DNA of 64,000 bases, taken from NCBI GenBank assembly GCA_965221295.1, contig OZ244879.1, positions 496,001 through 560,000 of the forward strand. Direction: 5' to 3'. Every line of letters begins with the position of its first letter. Positions within the stretch are counted from its first letter, which is position 1. This document shows, in pieces, positions 50,331-59,809 of the stretch. The DNA comes from Bin87 sp965221295 (lineage in GTDB: Bacteria > Chloroflexota > Dehalococcoidia > Lucifugimonadales > UBA3495). The translations under genes and the position numbers were made by a program. The notes under the pieces were generated by a model. That model did no database searches. It had not been told where the DNA came from and saw nothing but the letters and a program-made list of their open reading frames with translations.

Positions 50331-52568
50331 CTAGTGAGCCTCCCCTTCGGTAACGGTCTTGAATACCTGCTCGGCCGGGTGCTCGCCGATTTCACGTGAG
50401 GTATAGCCACCCTCCAGCTTGGAGACGGCCATGCTGTCGCCCGTCGGCGTGATGGAGCATCGATTGCCGCTCCAAGCCAAACCGCCGGAACCAGCCACTT
50501 CTGCGCTGGCAAGAATCCCCATGATGTTGCCGCTCTCTCGAGAGTCCCGGCCGCTGGCGAATTCGGAGCCCGACCTGCGCCCGCCGCCCATGGGGACCGC
50601 GGCGATGCCCGGCGGCATACCAGGGTTGAGGTACACCAACGCGTGGATGCTACCCCCCGGAGCGCCTACGGAAACCACGTCGCCCTCGCGCAATCCCATG
50701 TCGCGACCCTGCGTCTCGTTGATTTCCACCCAGGTTTGCCAAGCCACCGTGGTGACGGGATCGGGGGCGTTCTGGGCCCATGGCAGGTGGGCGTTCCTCC
50801 CATCCAGCACCGTGTGATGCGCGAAGGGCAACAGGTGGAAATCGCCGGAGCCCTGGAACTGGGCCGGCGCGGCTCGCCCGGCAATGTCGATTAGCAACCC
50901 CTCTGGGGCGTCTGGGGCGCCGGTGGCGGCGCTATCACTCCACCAACCGCCATGCTGAAGGACCTCAGTGTAGTCGGCGCCCAGCGCGGCGATGTTGGCG
51001 CGGATCAATTCTTCATAACTGGCCGCCGGCATGTCGTCGCCGCGGCCCAATTCGGTCGCCGCCGACAACAGGATGTCCGGGAAGCTGCGCGGGTCCAGAT
51101 CGCTAAGTGGATTCACCACCGGTTGCTGTACTGCGTACACCTGGCGTCCGGGCGCCGGGTTGGGCAGATCGTCGCCCCAGCTTTCCAGCGCCGCGCGGTC
51201 CGGGATCAGGAGATCCGCCATGGCGGAAGTCTCATCAATGAACGAACTGGCGCTGATTACCGCCACGTTCTCATTGGACAGCGCACCGCCCAGGCCGACA
51301 GAGGCGGGCAGGGTCTGAACGGGGTCGGCGTTATGAACAATGACCAGCCGGGCCGTTCCCTGGTTGATGTCTGCAACGGCCTGCTGCCAGTCCCGCATGG
51401 TGGCCAGCGGCGCGTTCTGCGGGGCGTTGGGGATGGGGGAACCCTGGTCCACCAGCATTCCGCCGGGGACTCCCACTCGGCCCATGACGTAATTCAGGGC
51501 CAGTGTCGCTTCGGCGTTGAACTTGCCGTTGCTGTACGCGCCGGCGGCTCCGCCGCCGCCGATGGCCAAGCCGTCGTGGGAAAGCTTCGCAGCGATGCTG
51601 GCGAACATGTCGGCGATGGTGTTTCCGCCCAGCGCTGCCTCCGGAATCTGTAGCGCTCCCGCCACGGCGTCGGGGCGGAAATCAGCCAAAGCGGCCGAGC
51701 CGCGCCCGGAGGTCAGGCGGTCAACATCGCCGCCGGCGTAGCCCATTTCCAACAACGTCCACGCTAGCGCCAGCGCGGCGTAGCCTTCGGCGCCTGGCGC
51801 GATGGGCAACCATTTGTCGGCGTTGGCCGCCGTCAACGAATACCGAGGGTCGAAATGGTAGTGGGTTCCCCGTTGTTCGCCCGACCGGAACTTCCCGTAG
51901 CCCACGGAATATGCGGTAGGACTGCCCCAAGTGGACAGGAAGTCGCTGCCGAAGCTGACCAGTGTCCCTGCGTTGGCGATGTCGTGCCACGGCATCCTGG
52001 TCGTTCCCAGGATCTCCTGCACAGCCATACCGTAGGCGGAGTCGTCCATGCCGTCATGACGAAGGTGGCGCCCGCCGAATGCCTCGGCGAAAGCCTGGCA
52101 AACCGTGGCGAAGCCAGCGCATTGCGCCCCGGTGATCAATAGCATCCCGTTGCCCCGGTCGTTTACCGCGGCGTTGAATCGATTCAGCGCTTCCTCCCAC
52201 GAGATGGCGCGGAACTGGCCGGAGCCGCGGGGACCGGTTCGGAGCATCGGCCCGGCGATGCGGTCCGGGTGGTAGAGGGATTGCAGCATCGCGTCGGCTG
52301 CCGGGGATTGTTTGCCCTGGTTGGTGGGGAACCGGGGGTTGCCTCGAACCTTCTTGGCCCGGCCCTCCATGACCCGCACCAGTACGCCTTGACCGCCCGG
52401 CACGGAACTGTCGTAGGTGGCGTACCAGTTGTCCCGGCCGCTTACCAGGTCTTCCGGGATGAGCGCCGGGCTTTGCACCCGCAACTCATCGTCGAAGAGA
52501 TCGCAGGCGATCGCGCCGGTTGCGGCGATGCCTGCCCAAGCCAGGAAATTGCGGCGGCTAAGTTTCAT
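50331..52568 (-). CDS. actB1: Molybdopterin-oxidoreductase-like subunit, ACIII ActB N-terminal half
   Basis: The product is 745 residues with a twin-arginine signal (KLSRRNFLAWAGIAATGAIACDLF). The body is molybdopterin-oxidoreductase-like: RAKKVRGNPRFPTNQGKQSPAADAMLQSLYHPDRI, then FRAISWEEALNRFNAAV, SFGSDFLSTWGSPT, NADPVQTLP, SSFIDETSAMADLLIPDRAALESWGDDLP. ActB proteins keep this fold but are reported to lack the molybdenum cofactor, and the N-terminal Fe-S Cys motif is missing here too. It would sit extracytoplasmically with the Fe-S subunit. Confidence 0.9.
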   Translation of the reverse strand: MKLSRRNFLAWAGIAATGAIACDLFDDELRVQSPALIPEDLVSGRDNWYATYDSSVPGGQGVLVRVMEGRAKKVRGNPRFPTNQGKQSPAADAMLQSLYHPDRIAGPMLRTGPRGSGQFRAISWEEALNRFNAAVNDRGNGMLLITGAQCAGFATVCQAFAEAFGGRHLRHDGMDDSAYGMAVQEILGTTRMPWHDIANAGTLVSFGSDFLSTWGSPTAYSVGYGKFRSGEQRGTHYHFDPRYSLTAANADKWLPIAPGAEGYAALALAWTLLEMGYAGGDVDRLTSGRGSAALADFRPDAVAGALQIPEAALGGNTIADMFASIAAKLSHDGLAIGGGGAAGAYSNGKFNAEATLALNYVMGRVGVPGGMLVDQGSPIPNAPQNAPLATMRDWQQAVADINQGTARLVIVHNADPVQTLPASVGLGGALSNENVAVISASSFIDETSAMADLLIPDRAALESWGDDLPNPAPGRQVYAVQQPVVNPLSDLDPRSFPDILLSAATELGRGDDMPAASYEELIRANIAALGADYTEVLQHGGWWSDSAATGAPDAPEGLLIDIAGRAAPAQFQGSGDFHLLPFAHHTVLDGRNAHLPWAQNAPDPVTTVAWQTWVEINETQGRDMGLREGDVVSVGAPGGSIHALVYLNPGMPPGIAAVPMGGGRRSGSEFASGRDSRESGNIMGILASAEVAGSGGLAWSGNRCSITPTGDSMAVSKLEGGYTSREIGEHPAEQVFKTVTEGEAH

Positions 52569-52648
52569 TGGTCAGATAATTCCGGGGTCAGAAAGTTCCG
52601 GGGTCAGACGGTTCCGGTGGTATGGCTCTTCGGCGTTATGGGCGCCGC

Positions 52649-53326
52649 CTACTTATGGCACACCGTGCAGTCGGTGCTCACGTCGTTTTCGCGGTGACAG
52701 TCCAAGCAAGTGCCCATCTTGAGGGATTGGCCTTGTTGCGGCTGGACCTCCACCATGTTGGCCACGTCGCCGTGGCAGACAGTGCAAGCTTCCTGCACCG
52801 GCACGGGCAGCGTGATGGGTTCCTCGTTGCCGATGGGCAACGTGACGGTGCGTTCTTCGCCCTGGGTCAGGAACCGCAAGTGGGCCTCGTGAACGAACCG
52901 CACGTGGTCGGGCACGCGGTGCACTCGCTCCCAGTCGATGGGGCGGCCATCGTTGCTTTTGTCCAGCACCCGCTGAATATTGATCAGAGTTTCGGGTTCG
53001 GCGACTCCCGCCTTGGCGTTGCCGCCGTTGATCTGCTTGTGGCAGATGACGCAGACCTCCACGGCGGGCACCGTGGCGGCGGCGCCGGTGGTGACGTTCC
53101 GGTGGCAAAATTCGCACTGGATCGCGTGGCCGCCATCTTCCACGGCGCCGGCGTGCACCGTATGCGGGAAGGCGATGGGTTGCGCCGGAGCGTTGCCCCA
53201 GCCAAAGGGCGGATTGGAAAACCAGGATATGAACAGCGTCACCACGATGAAGGCCACAATCGCAGTGGCCAAGAGCCCGGCCAGGGCCATGGGGATCAGC
53301 TGTCTGGTTGGCGGCAATGGCGGCAT
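52649..53326 (-). CDS. actA: Pentaheme cytochrome c, ACIII ActA-like
   Basis: The product is 225 residues with one N-terminal membrane anchor (MALAGLLATAIVAFIVVTLFISWF) followed by five CxxCH sites: CEFCH (71), CVICH (92), CTVCH (181), CLDCH (207) and CTVCH (220). Histidines in PIAFPHTVHAG, HRVPDHVRFVHEAHL and others supply distal ligands. It receives electrons from the quinol-oxidising part and passes them to the monoheme subunit. Nearly the first gene in the cluster. Confidence 0.92.
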   Translation of the reverse strand: MPPLPPTRQLIPMALAGLLATAIVAFIVVTLFISWFSNPPFGWGNAPAQPIAFPHTVHAGAVEDGGHAIQCEFCHRNVTTGAAATVPAVEVCVICHKQINGGNAKAGVAEPETLINIQRVLDKSNDGRPIDWERVHRVPDHVRFVHEAHLRFLTQGEERTVTLPIGNEEPITLPVPVQEACTVCHGDVANMVEVQPQQGQSLKMGTCLDCHRENDVSTDCTVCHK

Positions 53327-53402
53327 GGGTTGTTTGATCGAAAATGCTTGGCGACGATGGATGGAATGCGACAGCCCAGCTCTTTGGCGGCGCGTCGGCC
53401 TA

Positions 53403-53705
53403 CTATACGAACAGCCGGTCCCAGACGTTGAGCAGGGTCACAGGGGTCTGCGTGACGGCAAGCGCCATCATCGCTACGGCTCCGCCCAAGGCGGCCAATC
53501 CGATAACGGTAATGGGAATTCGCAACCGACTGAACGCCGCAGGGTACGTGCCCGTCTGCACGCCAGAGGGGATAAGCCCGTGAGCAATGAGCATGCTGAA
53601 GGCGAACACGATGATCAGCGGGAAGTAAATCCACAGGTAGGTCAACCACAGGCTGACGTCAGCCCAGAAAATCGCGTTCATCGCGTTGGGGTCGGTTTGT
53701 GGCAT
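53403..53705 (-). CDS. Small membrane protein at head of ACIII cluster
   Basis: The product is 100 residues with two or three membrane segments (LWIYFPLIIVFAFSMLIAHGLI and ITVIGLAALGGAVAMMALAVTQ). It is the first gene of the ACIII cluster, 76 bp before the pentaheme cytochrome gene. It could be an ActG-like or accessory subunit; no sequence signature allows a firm name. Confidence 0.6.
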   Translation of the reverse strand: MPQTDPNAMNAIFWADVSLWLTYLWIYFPLIIVFAFSMLIAHGLIPSGVQTGTYPAAFSRLRIPITVIGLAALGGAVAMMALAVTQTPVTLLNVWDRLFV

Positions 53706-54190
53706 TTGGTTGCCTGACCTATGCTAAATGCTAGTAGTCGCAGTGTGCGAGCCCTAGCGGTTTCCGACTTCCACGAACCGAAAAAATCGGCTGCCGTTTT
53801 GGGCTGGTGAAAATTATCACATTCGATTTGGCGTGTCAACAAGCCGGCGGCCTCGGTCATGGCCATTTTCCGCAATCTCCCGTAGCAGTCGCGCGACTCC
53901 CATGCCACCCCAAATGAGGCGCCGAATTGAGGCGCCGTCGGTCTGGCGAACCGGCCGACGCTAACTGATCAATTCCCTGCGGCTCACCGGTATTATAGAG
54001 CGTATACCGTCGCCAAAACCTCAATAGTTGCCGGATCATAACCGATTTGGATTCAATAATTGATTCCCGATAATATCGACATATATGATAGTTGACATTG
54101 CGAAATGACGATGATAATTTTTGCTGAAGCTCGGACTAAGCTACCAAACAGATCACGCATTGCGCAATCTATGCAGAGGAGGCGAACGAA
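53706..54190. other. Divergent promoter region between ACIII and peptide transporter
   Basis: These 485 bp include an AT-rich stretch around 54040-54120 and a short direct repeat TGAGGCGCCG at 53915 and 53928. It must carry the start signals of both divergent operons. No gene is recognised. Confidence 0.6.
54092..54120 (+). promoter_or_regulatory. Promoter for peptide ABC transporter genes
   Basis: A perfect TTGACA (54092-54097) is followed by GATAAT at 15 bp or TAATTT at 17 bp spacing. The leader to the ATG at 54191 would be about 65 nt. Confidence 0.55.
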
Positions 54191-56020
54191 ATGGAAGACT
54201 TCAAAGCCATCCGCTTGCCGCGAATCGTAACTTCCGTCTTGCTCCTGATGACCTTGGCGGCTTTCTGGGCTTGCGGCGGAACGGCCCAGGAGACGCCGGA
54301 GAGCGCGGCGCCAGCGTCCCCAACCACGGCGCCGGCACAGGGTTCCGACCCGGTAGCCACCGCCGCCCCGGAACCGACCGCCATGCCAGCCATGGCCGAT
54401 GAAGATTCCTTCCTGCACTTGGCCGTAACCCCACTGCCTCAGGATACCTTCCTGCCCTGGCTCGCCACGAGCAGCGGACACCTGCCCTTCCGGCCCATGT
54501 GGGAGAACATCACCACCATCTCGCCGGATACCGGCGTGTCCACCATCCTGCCCCAACTGGCGCGCGATTGGGACGTCAGTCCCGACGCCAGCGAATACAC
54601 CTTCTACCTCCAGGAAGGGGTCGACATGCACTTCGGCTGGGGCGAATTCACCGTCAAGGACGTGATCATGACCATTGACCAGCAGATGTCTGACCCTCAG
54701 GCTGGCTGCAAAGCTCCACTCAAGCGCTTCATGGGCTTCGACTCCATGAGCGACATGATCACCGCCGGACGGGCCGAGGTAATCGACGACTACACGCTGA
54801 AATTGAAGCTCGACCAACCTCAGGTGGACGTGGCGGACTGGTGGTTCAACATCCTCGTGGTGCCCTGCGCCGCCGTCCGCAGCTCCGCCCAGCACGAGGC
54901 CGAGGGCGATGCCATGTTCGAGAGCGGCCCCGCCGGAACTGGCGCCTACCAGTTCTCCCGCCGGGAGCTCAAGGAGTTCACCGAGTACGAGGCTGTGCCC
55001 TACGACCACTGGCGGGTGAACCCGGAGTTCAGCCGACTGCGCATCACCACCGCGCCCGAAGACCTCACCCGGTTGGCCATGCTGCTCACTGGCGAAGCCA
55101 ACATGGTGGACGTGCCCAAGGTGCTGCACCAACAGGCCGTTGACGCGGGCATGGAGGTGTTCGAAAGCCCGTTGCCGTCCGTTGGTCTGACCATCATCCC
55201 CCTGGGCCAGTACTTTGCTAGCGAAGTCAACTGGAACCCCGAAACCGAACCCTGGAACGCGCCCGGCGAAACCGGACTGCTGGTGCGGAAGGCCCTGAAC
55301 CACGCCATCAATCGCGAGCAGATCATCAACGAGCTGTTCAAGGGCCGAGGCGAGCCCATGTACAACACCATTTTCCACCAGTCGCTGGAGGGCTGGAACC
55401 CCCGCTGGGAGGATGAGTTCGCCGAGAAGTACGCCTACGACCCGGAACTGTCCAAGCAGCTGCTGGACCAGGCCGGCTTCCCCGGCGATAACGGCCAGAA
55501 CCGCTTCTTCGTGGAGGTTTGGCAGAGCAGTCTGCCCGGCTTGCCGGAGACCATTGAAGTGGCGCAGGCCGTGGCCCAGTCCCTCCAGGACATCGGCATC
55601 GACGCCAAGTTGGTGGAGGTGGAGTTCGCCCGCGCTCTGGATGCCTTCCGCGACCGGCACGACGCCCACTTCATCCTGCCCGTGCGCCAAACCATCCGGC
55701 AGATCAACGCCAACGCCCGCATCTACTACTACACCGGTCCCATCAACCCGGAAACCGGCCTGCCCAACGGCGGCGTCATCTACGTGGAAGATCCGCTCTA
55801 CGACGCCACCTACGAGCGACTTCTGGTGGAAACCGATCAGGCCGAGCGCAACCGGCTGATCATGGCCATGGGCGATGACATCTACGACACCTACCGAACC
55901 ATCCCCGTCGTCAACATCCGCTCCACGCTGGTGGTGAATCCTGATGAAGTCGCCGAGTACAAATTCGGCAGCCTGACCGGCGTCTTCGGCCACTTGGAGT
56001 ACGCCAAGCGAGCCCGATAG
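54191..56020 (+). CDS. Peptide ABC transporter substrate-binding lipoprotein
   Basis: The product is 609 residues. A lipobox-type signal (SVLLLMTLAAFWACGG, Cys28) is followed by a Pro/Ala-rich linker and an SBP_bac_5 (family 5) domain. The domain shows LPQLARDWDVSPDASEYTFYLQEGVDMHFG, FESGPAGTGAYQFSRREL, RKALNHAINREQIINELF and the C-terminal lobe. It captures peptides or other solutes outside the membrane. GGAGG precedes the ATG. Two permease genes follow; the ATPases are likely those at 33.8-35.9 kb. Confidence 0.92.
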   Translation: MEDFKAIRLPRIVTSVLLLMTLAAFWACGGTAQETPESAAPASPTTAPAQGSDPVATAAPEPTAMPAMADEDSFLHLAVTPLPQDTFLPWLATSSGHLPFRPMWENITTISPDTGVSTILPQLARDWDVSPDASEYTFYLQEGVDMHFGWGEFTVKDVIMTIDQQMSDPQAGCKAPLKRFMGFDSMSDMITAGRAEVIDDYTLKLKLDQPQVDVADWWFNILVVPCAAVRSSAQHEAEGDAMFESGPAGTGAYQFSRRELKEFTEYEAVPYDHWRVNPEFSRLRITTAPEDLTRLAMLLTGEANMVDVPKVLHQQAVDAGMEVFESPLPSVGLTIIPLGQYFASEVNWNPETEPWNAPGETGLLVRKALNHAINREQIINELFKGRGEPMYNTIFHQSLEGWNPRWEDEFAEKYAYDPELSKQLLDQAGFPGDNGQNRFFVEVWQSSLPGLPETIEVAQAVAQSLQDIGIDAKLVEVEFARALDAFRDRHDAHFILPVRQTIRQINANARIYYYTGPINPETGLPNGGVIYVEDPLYDATYERLLVETDQAERNRLIMAMGDDIYDTYRTIPVVNIRSTLVVNPDEVAEYKFGSLTGVFGHLEYAKRAR

Positions 56021-56194
56021 GGCCGGCAGTCATGCTCCAACGCAACCCACGTGGGGAAACCCAACCGCCAGCCCGGCGCCCGCTGCCATTGCGGCCCGGT
56101 TGGCCTGGCCAACGGGGCTGTCCGACGCAATCATACGCCGGGCAGCCGGCGACCATAGGACATTGAACATCAGGACGTAGATCAGGAGGCGGGA

Positions 56195-57118
56195 ATGCAG
56201 CGGTTCATCATCTTCCGCGTCGGGCAGGCCATTATCGCCGTGCTGCTGGTCAGCATCATCGTCTTCATGCTGTCCAATATCACCGGAGACCCCACCTCGG
56301 TGATGCTGCCCATGGGCGAGGCGACGCCCGAGGACATCGCCGCCCTGAAGGAACAATGGGGGTTGGACAAGCCCCTGCACATACGGTATTTGATCTTCCT
56401 GGGCAACGCCATCCAGGGCGATTTTGGGCAGTCCTACGCCTTCGGCGGCCAGAGCGCCATGGGCATGGTCATCGACCGCTTCCCGGCCACCTTGCAGCTG
56501 GGGGGCCTGGCGATGCTCATCTCGGTGGTACTTGGCGTGCCACTGGGCGTGATCACCGCGGCGCGCAAGGACGGATGGCTGGACTACCAGGGCAAGGCCG
56601 TGGCCTTCTTGGGCCAATCGGTCCCCAGCTTCTGGTTGGGCATCATGCTGCTCTGGCTCTTCGCCGTGCAGCTGGGTTGGCTACCATCCTCCGGCAAGGG
56701 CGGCATTGATCACATGATCATGCCCGCCTTCACCCTGGGCTTCTTCCAGGTGGCGGCGCTGCTGCGTCTGATTCGCTCCTCCATGCTGGACGTGTTGGAC
56801 ACCGAGTTCGTCAAGCTGGCGAGGATCAAGGGCGTGCCGGAATGGAAGGTGATTTGGAAGCACTGCCTGCGCAATGCCTTCATCGCCCCGCTGACCTACT
56901 TCGCCATCATCATCGGCGGCCTGTTCACGGGAACGGTGATCGTGGAGACGGTGTTCTCCTGGCCGGGCGTTGGCCAGCTGGCGGTTGGCGCCGTGCGCGG
57001 CCGCGATTTCCAGGTGCTGCAGGCGGTGGTCATCGTCGGTTCATCCATCTACATCTTCGCCAACCTGGTGGTGGACATCCTCTACGCCTACCTTGACCCG
57101 CGGATCCGCTACAACTGA
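56195..57118 (+). CDS. Peptide ABC transporter permease (DppB type)
   Basis: The product is 307 residues with six membrane helices in the OppB/DppB pattern: an N-terminal helix FRVGQAIIAVLLVSIIVFMLSNITGDP, LGGLAMLISVVLGVPLGV, the EAA loop ARIKGVPEWKVIWKHCLRNAFIAPLTY and ETVFSWPGVGQLAVGAVRGRDF. AGGAGG lies before the ATG. It pairs with the DppC-type gene 85 bp downstream. Confidence 0.93.
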   Translation: MQRFIIFRVGQAIIAVLLVSIIVFMLSNITGDPTSVMLPMGEATPEDIAALKEQWGLDKPLHIRYLIFLGNAIQGDFGQSYAFGGQSAMGMVIDRFPATLQLGGLAMLISVVLGVPLGVITAARKDGWLDYQGKAVAFLGQSVPSFWLGIMLLWLFAVQLGWLPSSGKGGIDHMIMPAFTLGFFQVAALLRLIRSSMLDVLDTEFVKLARIKGVPEWKVIWKHCLRNAFIAPLTYFAIIIGGLFTGTVIVETVFSWPGVGQLAVGAVRGRDFQVLQAVVIVGSSIYIFANLVVDILYAYLDPRIRYN

Positions 57119-57203
57119 CTCCGAAATTGACGGCGACAAACCCGGGTTGCGGCTTGATGAGTCGGCAGATTGAGAAACCAGAACGACGGTGGAGTACTGA
57201 ACT

Positions 57204-58298
57204 ATGGCGATTACCACGGCGCCGGTAGCGCAACCCGCCCAGGCCGAGGAAACGCGGGCCGGAGCATTGCCTCGCGTCAAGAAATGGCTCCAGGAAGCCC
57301 GTCGGCTGCCGCTCTTCCCCGTGACGATGTTGCTGATCTTCCTGCTGATTCCCGCGGTATTCGCCGAGATCATCGCCCCTCATGATCCGAAGCGCGGCGA
57401 CCTGGACGACCGCCTGGTTCCGCCGGCGTGGTCCAGCCACGTGACCTCCACGCGCACCGTGGTAGAAAGAATCAACCGCGAGAACCGGCAGAACGAGATC
57501 AGGCTCAGCGACGCCGAACGCACCGTGCGGATCGGCGATGCCTCGGTGGTTGGCAAGGCCGCCGGCGAAGCCCCGGTTCTCGGCGACCAAATCCTCATCG
57601 TGATCAAGCCCGGCGGCCAGGCCAGATACCTGCTGGGCACCGACAAGAACGGCATGGACATATTCAGCCGCATCGTTCACGGCGCCCGGCTGGCTCTGGT
57701 GGTGTCGTTGATGGCAATTTTCGTGTCGGGGCTGATAGGCACGGCGTTGGGGATACTGGCTGGCTATTTCGGCGGCTGGATTGACACCATAGTCATGCGG
57801 TTGGTCGATATGTCCCTGTCCATCTCGCTGATATTGGTGGCCCTGGTGCTGGCCGCCACCCTGGGCCCGCGCATCGAGAACGTGCTGATGGTGGTCTGTC
57901 TGTTCCTGTGGTCGCGCTATGCCCGTTTGGTGCGCGGCGAAACCCTGGCCCTGAAGACGCAGGATTTCATCGCCCGGTCGCGGGTCGCCGGTTCTTCGCA
58001 GCTGCGCATCATGCTGCGCCACATCTTTCCCAATCTCGTCAACACCATCATCGTGCTGGCGACGCTGCAACTGGGTTTCGTTATTCTGCTGGAAGCGGGC
58101 CTCAGCTTCCTGGGAGCCGGCATCCCCCGGCCGAATCCAGCCTGGGGTGTGATGGTGGCGGACGGACGCGAGCTGATCATCGATTCCTGGTGGGTGTCCT
58201 TCTTCCCCGGCCTGGCGATCCTGTTCACCGTGCTCTCCGTGAATCTGTTGGGCGACTGGCTGCGGGACCGCTTGGACCCCAAGCAGCGCAACGTTTAG
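57204..58298 (+). CDS. Peptide ABC transporter permease (DppC type)
   Basis: The product is 364 residues, longer than the usual 290-300. It has an N-terminal Ala-rich start, the first helix (LFPVTMLLIFLLIPAVFAEII), then an extracytoplasmic insertion of about 80 residues (HVTSTRTVVERINRENRQNE, roughly 75-150). The last part has the standard core with LGTDKNGMDIFSRIVHGARLAL, the EAA loop SRVAGSSQLRIMLRHIFPNLVN and SFLGAGIPRPNPAWGVMVADGRE. The insert is unusual and may contact the binding protein. Confidence 0.92.
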   Translation: MAITTAPVAQPAQAEETRAGALPRVKKWLQEARRLPLFPVTMLLIFLLIPAVFAEIIAPHDPKRGDLDDRLVPPAWSSHVTSTRTVVERINRENRQNEIRLSDAERTVRIGDASVVGKAAGEAPVLGDQILIVIKPGGQARYLLGTDKNGMDIFSRIVHGARLALVVSLMAIFVSGLIGTALGILAGYFGGWIDTIVMRLVDMSLSISLILVALVLAATLGPRIENVLMVVCLFLWSRYARLVRGETLALKTQDFIARSRVAGSSQLRIMLRHIFPNLVNTIIVLATLQLGFVILLEAGLSFLGAGIPRPNPAWGVMVADGRELIIDSWWVSFFPGLAILFTVLSVNLLGDWLRDRLDPKQRNV

Positions 58299-58337
58299 CC
58301 AACGTGGCGGATCTCAGCGCCGTATGAGCGGCGGCCC

Positions 58338-58362
58338 AGGGGCGGGACCGATACCCGCCCCT
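58338..58362 (+). terminator. Hairpin after the permease genes
   Basis: AGGGGCGGG (58338-58346) pairs with CCCGCCCCT (58354-58362) across a 7-nt loop. No T-run follows, so termination would be weak or factor-assisted. Confidence 0.45.
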
Positions 58363-58365
58363 TAC

Positions 58366-58397
58366 GATGTGGCTATCTTGAGATGTGGCTATCTTGA
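58366..58397. repeat. 16-bp perfect tandem duplication
   Basis: GATGTGGCTATCTTGA occurs at 58366-58381 and again at 58382-58397, ending 7 bp before the PQQ-propeller start codon. Confidence 0.9.
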
Positions 58398-58404
58398 AAC
58401 GACA

Positions 58405-59751
58405 ATGAATCAACCGGAACCAACGCCTCAATTTCCCGGATGGGTCGAGCGCAGTCAACGCACGGCGCGGCGGCGCTATCGCATGGGCCGCATCAAGCCC
58501 ATTGCGACCATCTTGATACTGGCGGTTCTGGGAATTCTCATTTGGTGGTTCTGGTTCAGCCTGCCCAACCCAGCCCGGTGGTTCGCGGGCAGCCCGTCCA
58601 CGGCCGTTTCGTCGGCCTCACGGACGGGCCAATGGTCTATGCTGGGCTACGGAACGAGCCTGAACGGCTATGCCGCAGAGGTATCGCGACCACCCGAGGG
58701 CCGGTTGCTCTGGTCTCGCAGCCTGGGCGAACCGACGCGGTCCGCGCCCCTGGCGGTGGACGGCATGGTGTACGTGGGCGGCCACTTCAAGGCCATGGCT
58801 CTCGACGCCCGCACCGGCGAATTGGTGTGGGAAGTCGACGTCCCCGGGCCCATGGATCACGCGCTGACCGTCGCCAACAACAACCTGTTGTACGCGGGGC
58901 TGACCAACCACCGGATGCTGGCGTTGAACCGGGCAACCGGCGACACGGTTTGGGAGTTCAAGGCCCACCTGCCCATCTCCGCGGCTGCCCTGGTCCATGA
59001 CGGAATCGCCTACGTCGCCTCGGCCAGCAACCGGATCTACGGCCTGGACGCCCAGAGCGGAGAAAAACTGTGGCAGCACAGGATCCGGGGCAATGTGAAA
59101 TCCACCCCCACCGTCCGCGACGGCCGTCTCTACGTGGCCGACGACGAGGGCAACCTGTACTTCATCGACGCCGAAAACGGGCGCCGGCGGTTCCGGTACC
59201 TCGCCGCAGGGTCGGCGTCGGGCCCTCCCGTGGCGACCGACGGCGTCGTTTATTTCCCGTCAGGCGGTTCGTTGTATGCCATCGATGCCACCGTGAAGGG
59301 GCTACCGGGGCTATACTGGCTGAAACGGACGTGGGTGCAACTGTGGATCTGGCAGGTTCCCTTCGTGCCCGTGCCGCCGGCGCAGCGGGGCGAATTCTGG
59401 CGGTACGCCCCGGAGGAGCGCAATTCCCAAGGCATAATCGCGTCCCCAGCCGTGGCCGACGGCGTAATCTACCTGGGGGATGGCGACGGCCTGTTCACGG
59501 CGCGGGAAGCCGCAACCGCCGACGAATTGTGGCGGCATCGGGCCGACGGTGGCATCGTCAGCTCACCCATTGCGCTGGGAGACCGCGTGTATTTCGGTTC
59601 ACGGGACGGCATGCTGCACTCCCTCAACCGCGCCGACGGGACGCTGGCGTGGCGGCTGGACCTGGGAGCGGCGCTCGAACTGCCGCCGGCATACGCTGAA
59701 GGCCGCATTTACGCGCGCACCGCCGACGGTATGCTGCACGCCGTGGAGTAG
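58405..59751 (+). CDS. Membrane-anchored PQQ-like beta-propeller protein
   Basis: The product is 448 residues with one N-terminal membrane segment (IATILILAVLGILIWWFWF) and then eight or so PQQ/BamB-type blades of the pattern ALDARTGELVWEVDVPG, ALNRATGDTVWEFKAHLP, GLDAQSGEKLWQHRIRG, SLNRADGTLAWRLDLG. The propeller would face outside. PQQ ligands of true dehydrogenases are not identifiable, so a structural/BamB-like or binding role is equally likely. The ATG at 58405 is used rather than an upstream one at 58324 that lies within the hairpin region. Confidence 0.85.
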   Translation: MNQPEPTPQFPGWVERSQRTARRRYRMGRIKPIATILILAVLGILIWWFWFSLPNPARWFAGSPSTAVSSASRTGQWSMLGYGTSLNGYAAEVSRPPEGRLLWSRSLGEPTRSAPLAVDGMVYVGGHFKAMALDARTGELVWEVDVPGPMDHALTVANNNLLYAGLTNHRMLALNRATGDTVWEFKAHLPISAAALVHDGIAYVASASNRIYGLDAQSGEKLWQHRIRGNVKSTPTVRDGRLYVADDEGNLYFIDAENGRRRFRYLAAGSASGPPVATDGVVYFPSGGSLYAIDATVKGLPGLYWLKRTWVQLWIWQVPFVPVPPAQRGEFWRYAPEERNSQGIIASPAVADGVIYLGDGDGLFTAREAATADELWRHRADGGIVSSPIALGDRVYFGSRDGMLHSLNRADGTLAWRLDLGAALELPPAYAEGRIYARTADGMLHAVE

Positions 59752-59809
59752 TACGGTCGCCCATCGGCAAACCTGGGCTGGCCACGGAGCGGAGGCGATG
59801 ACCGAAAGG

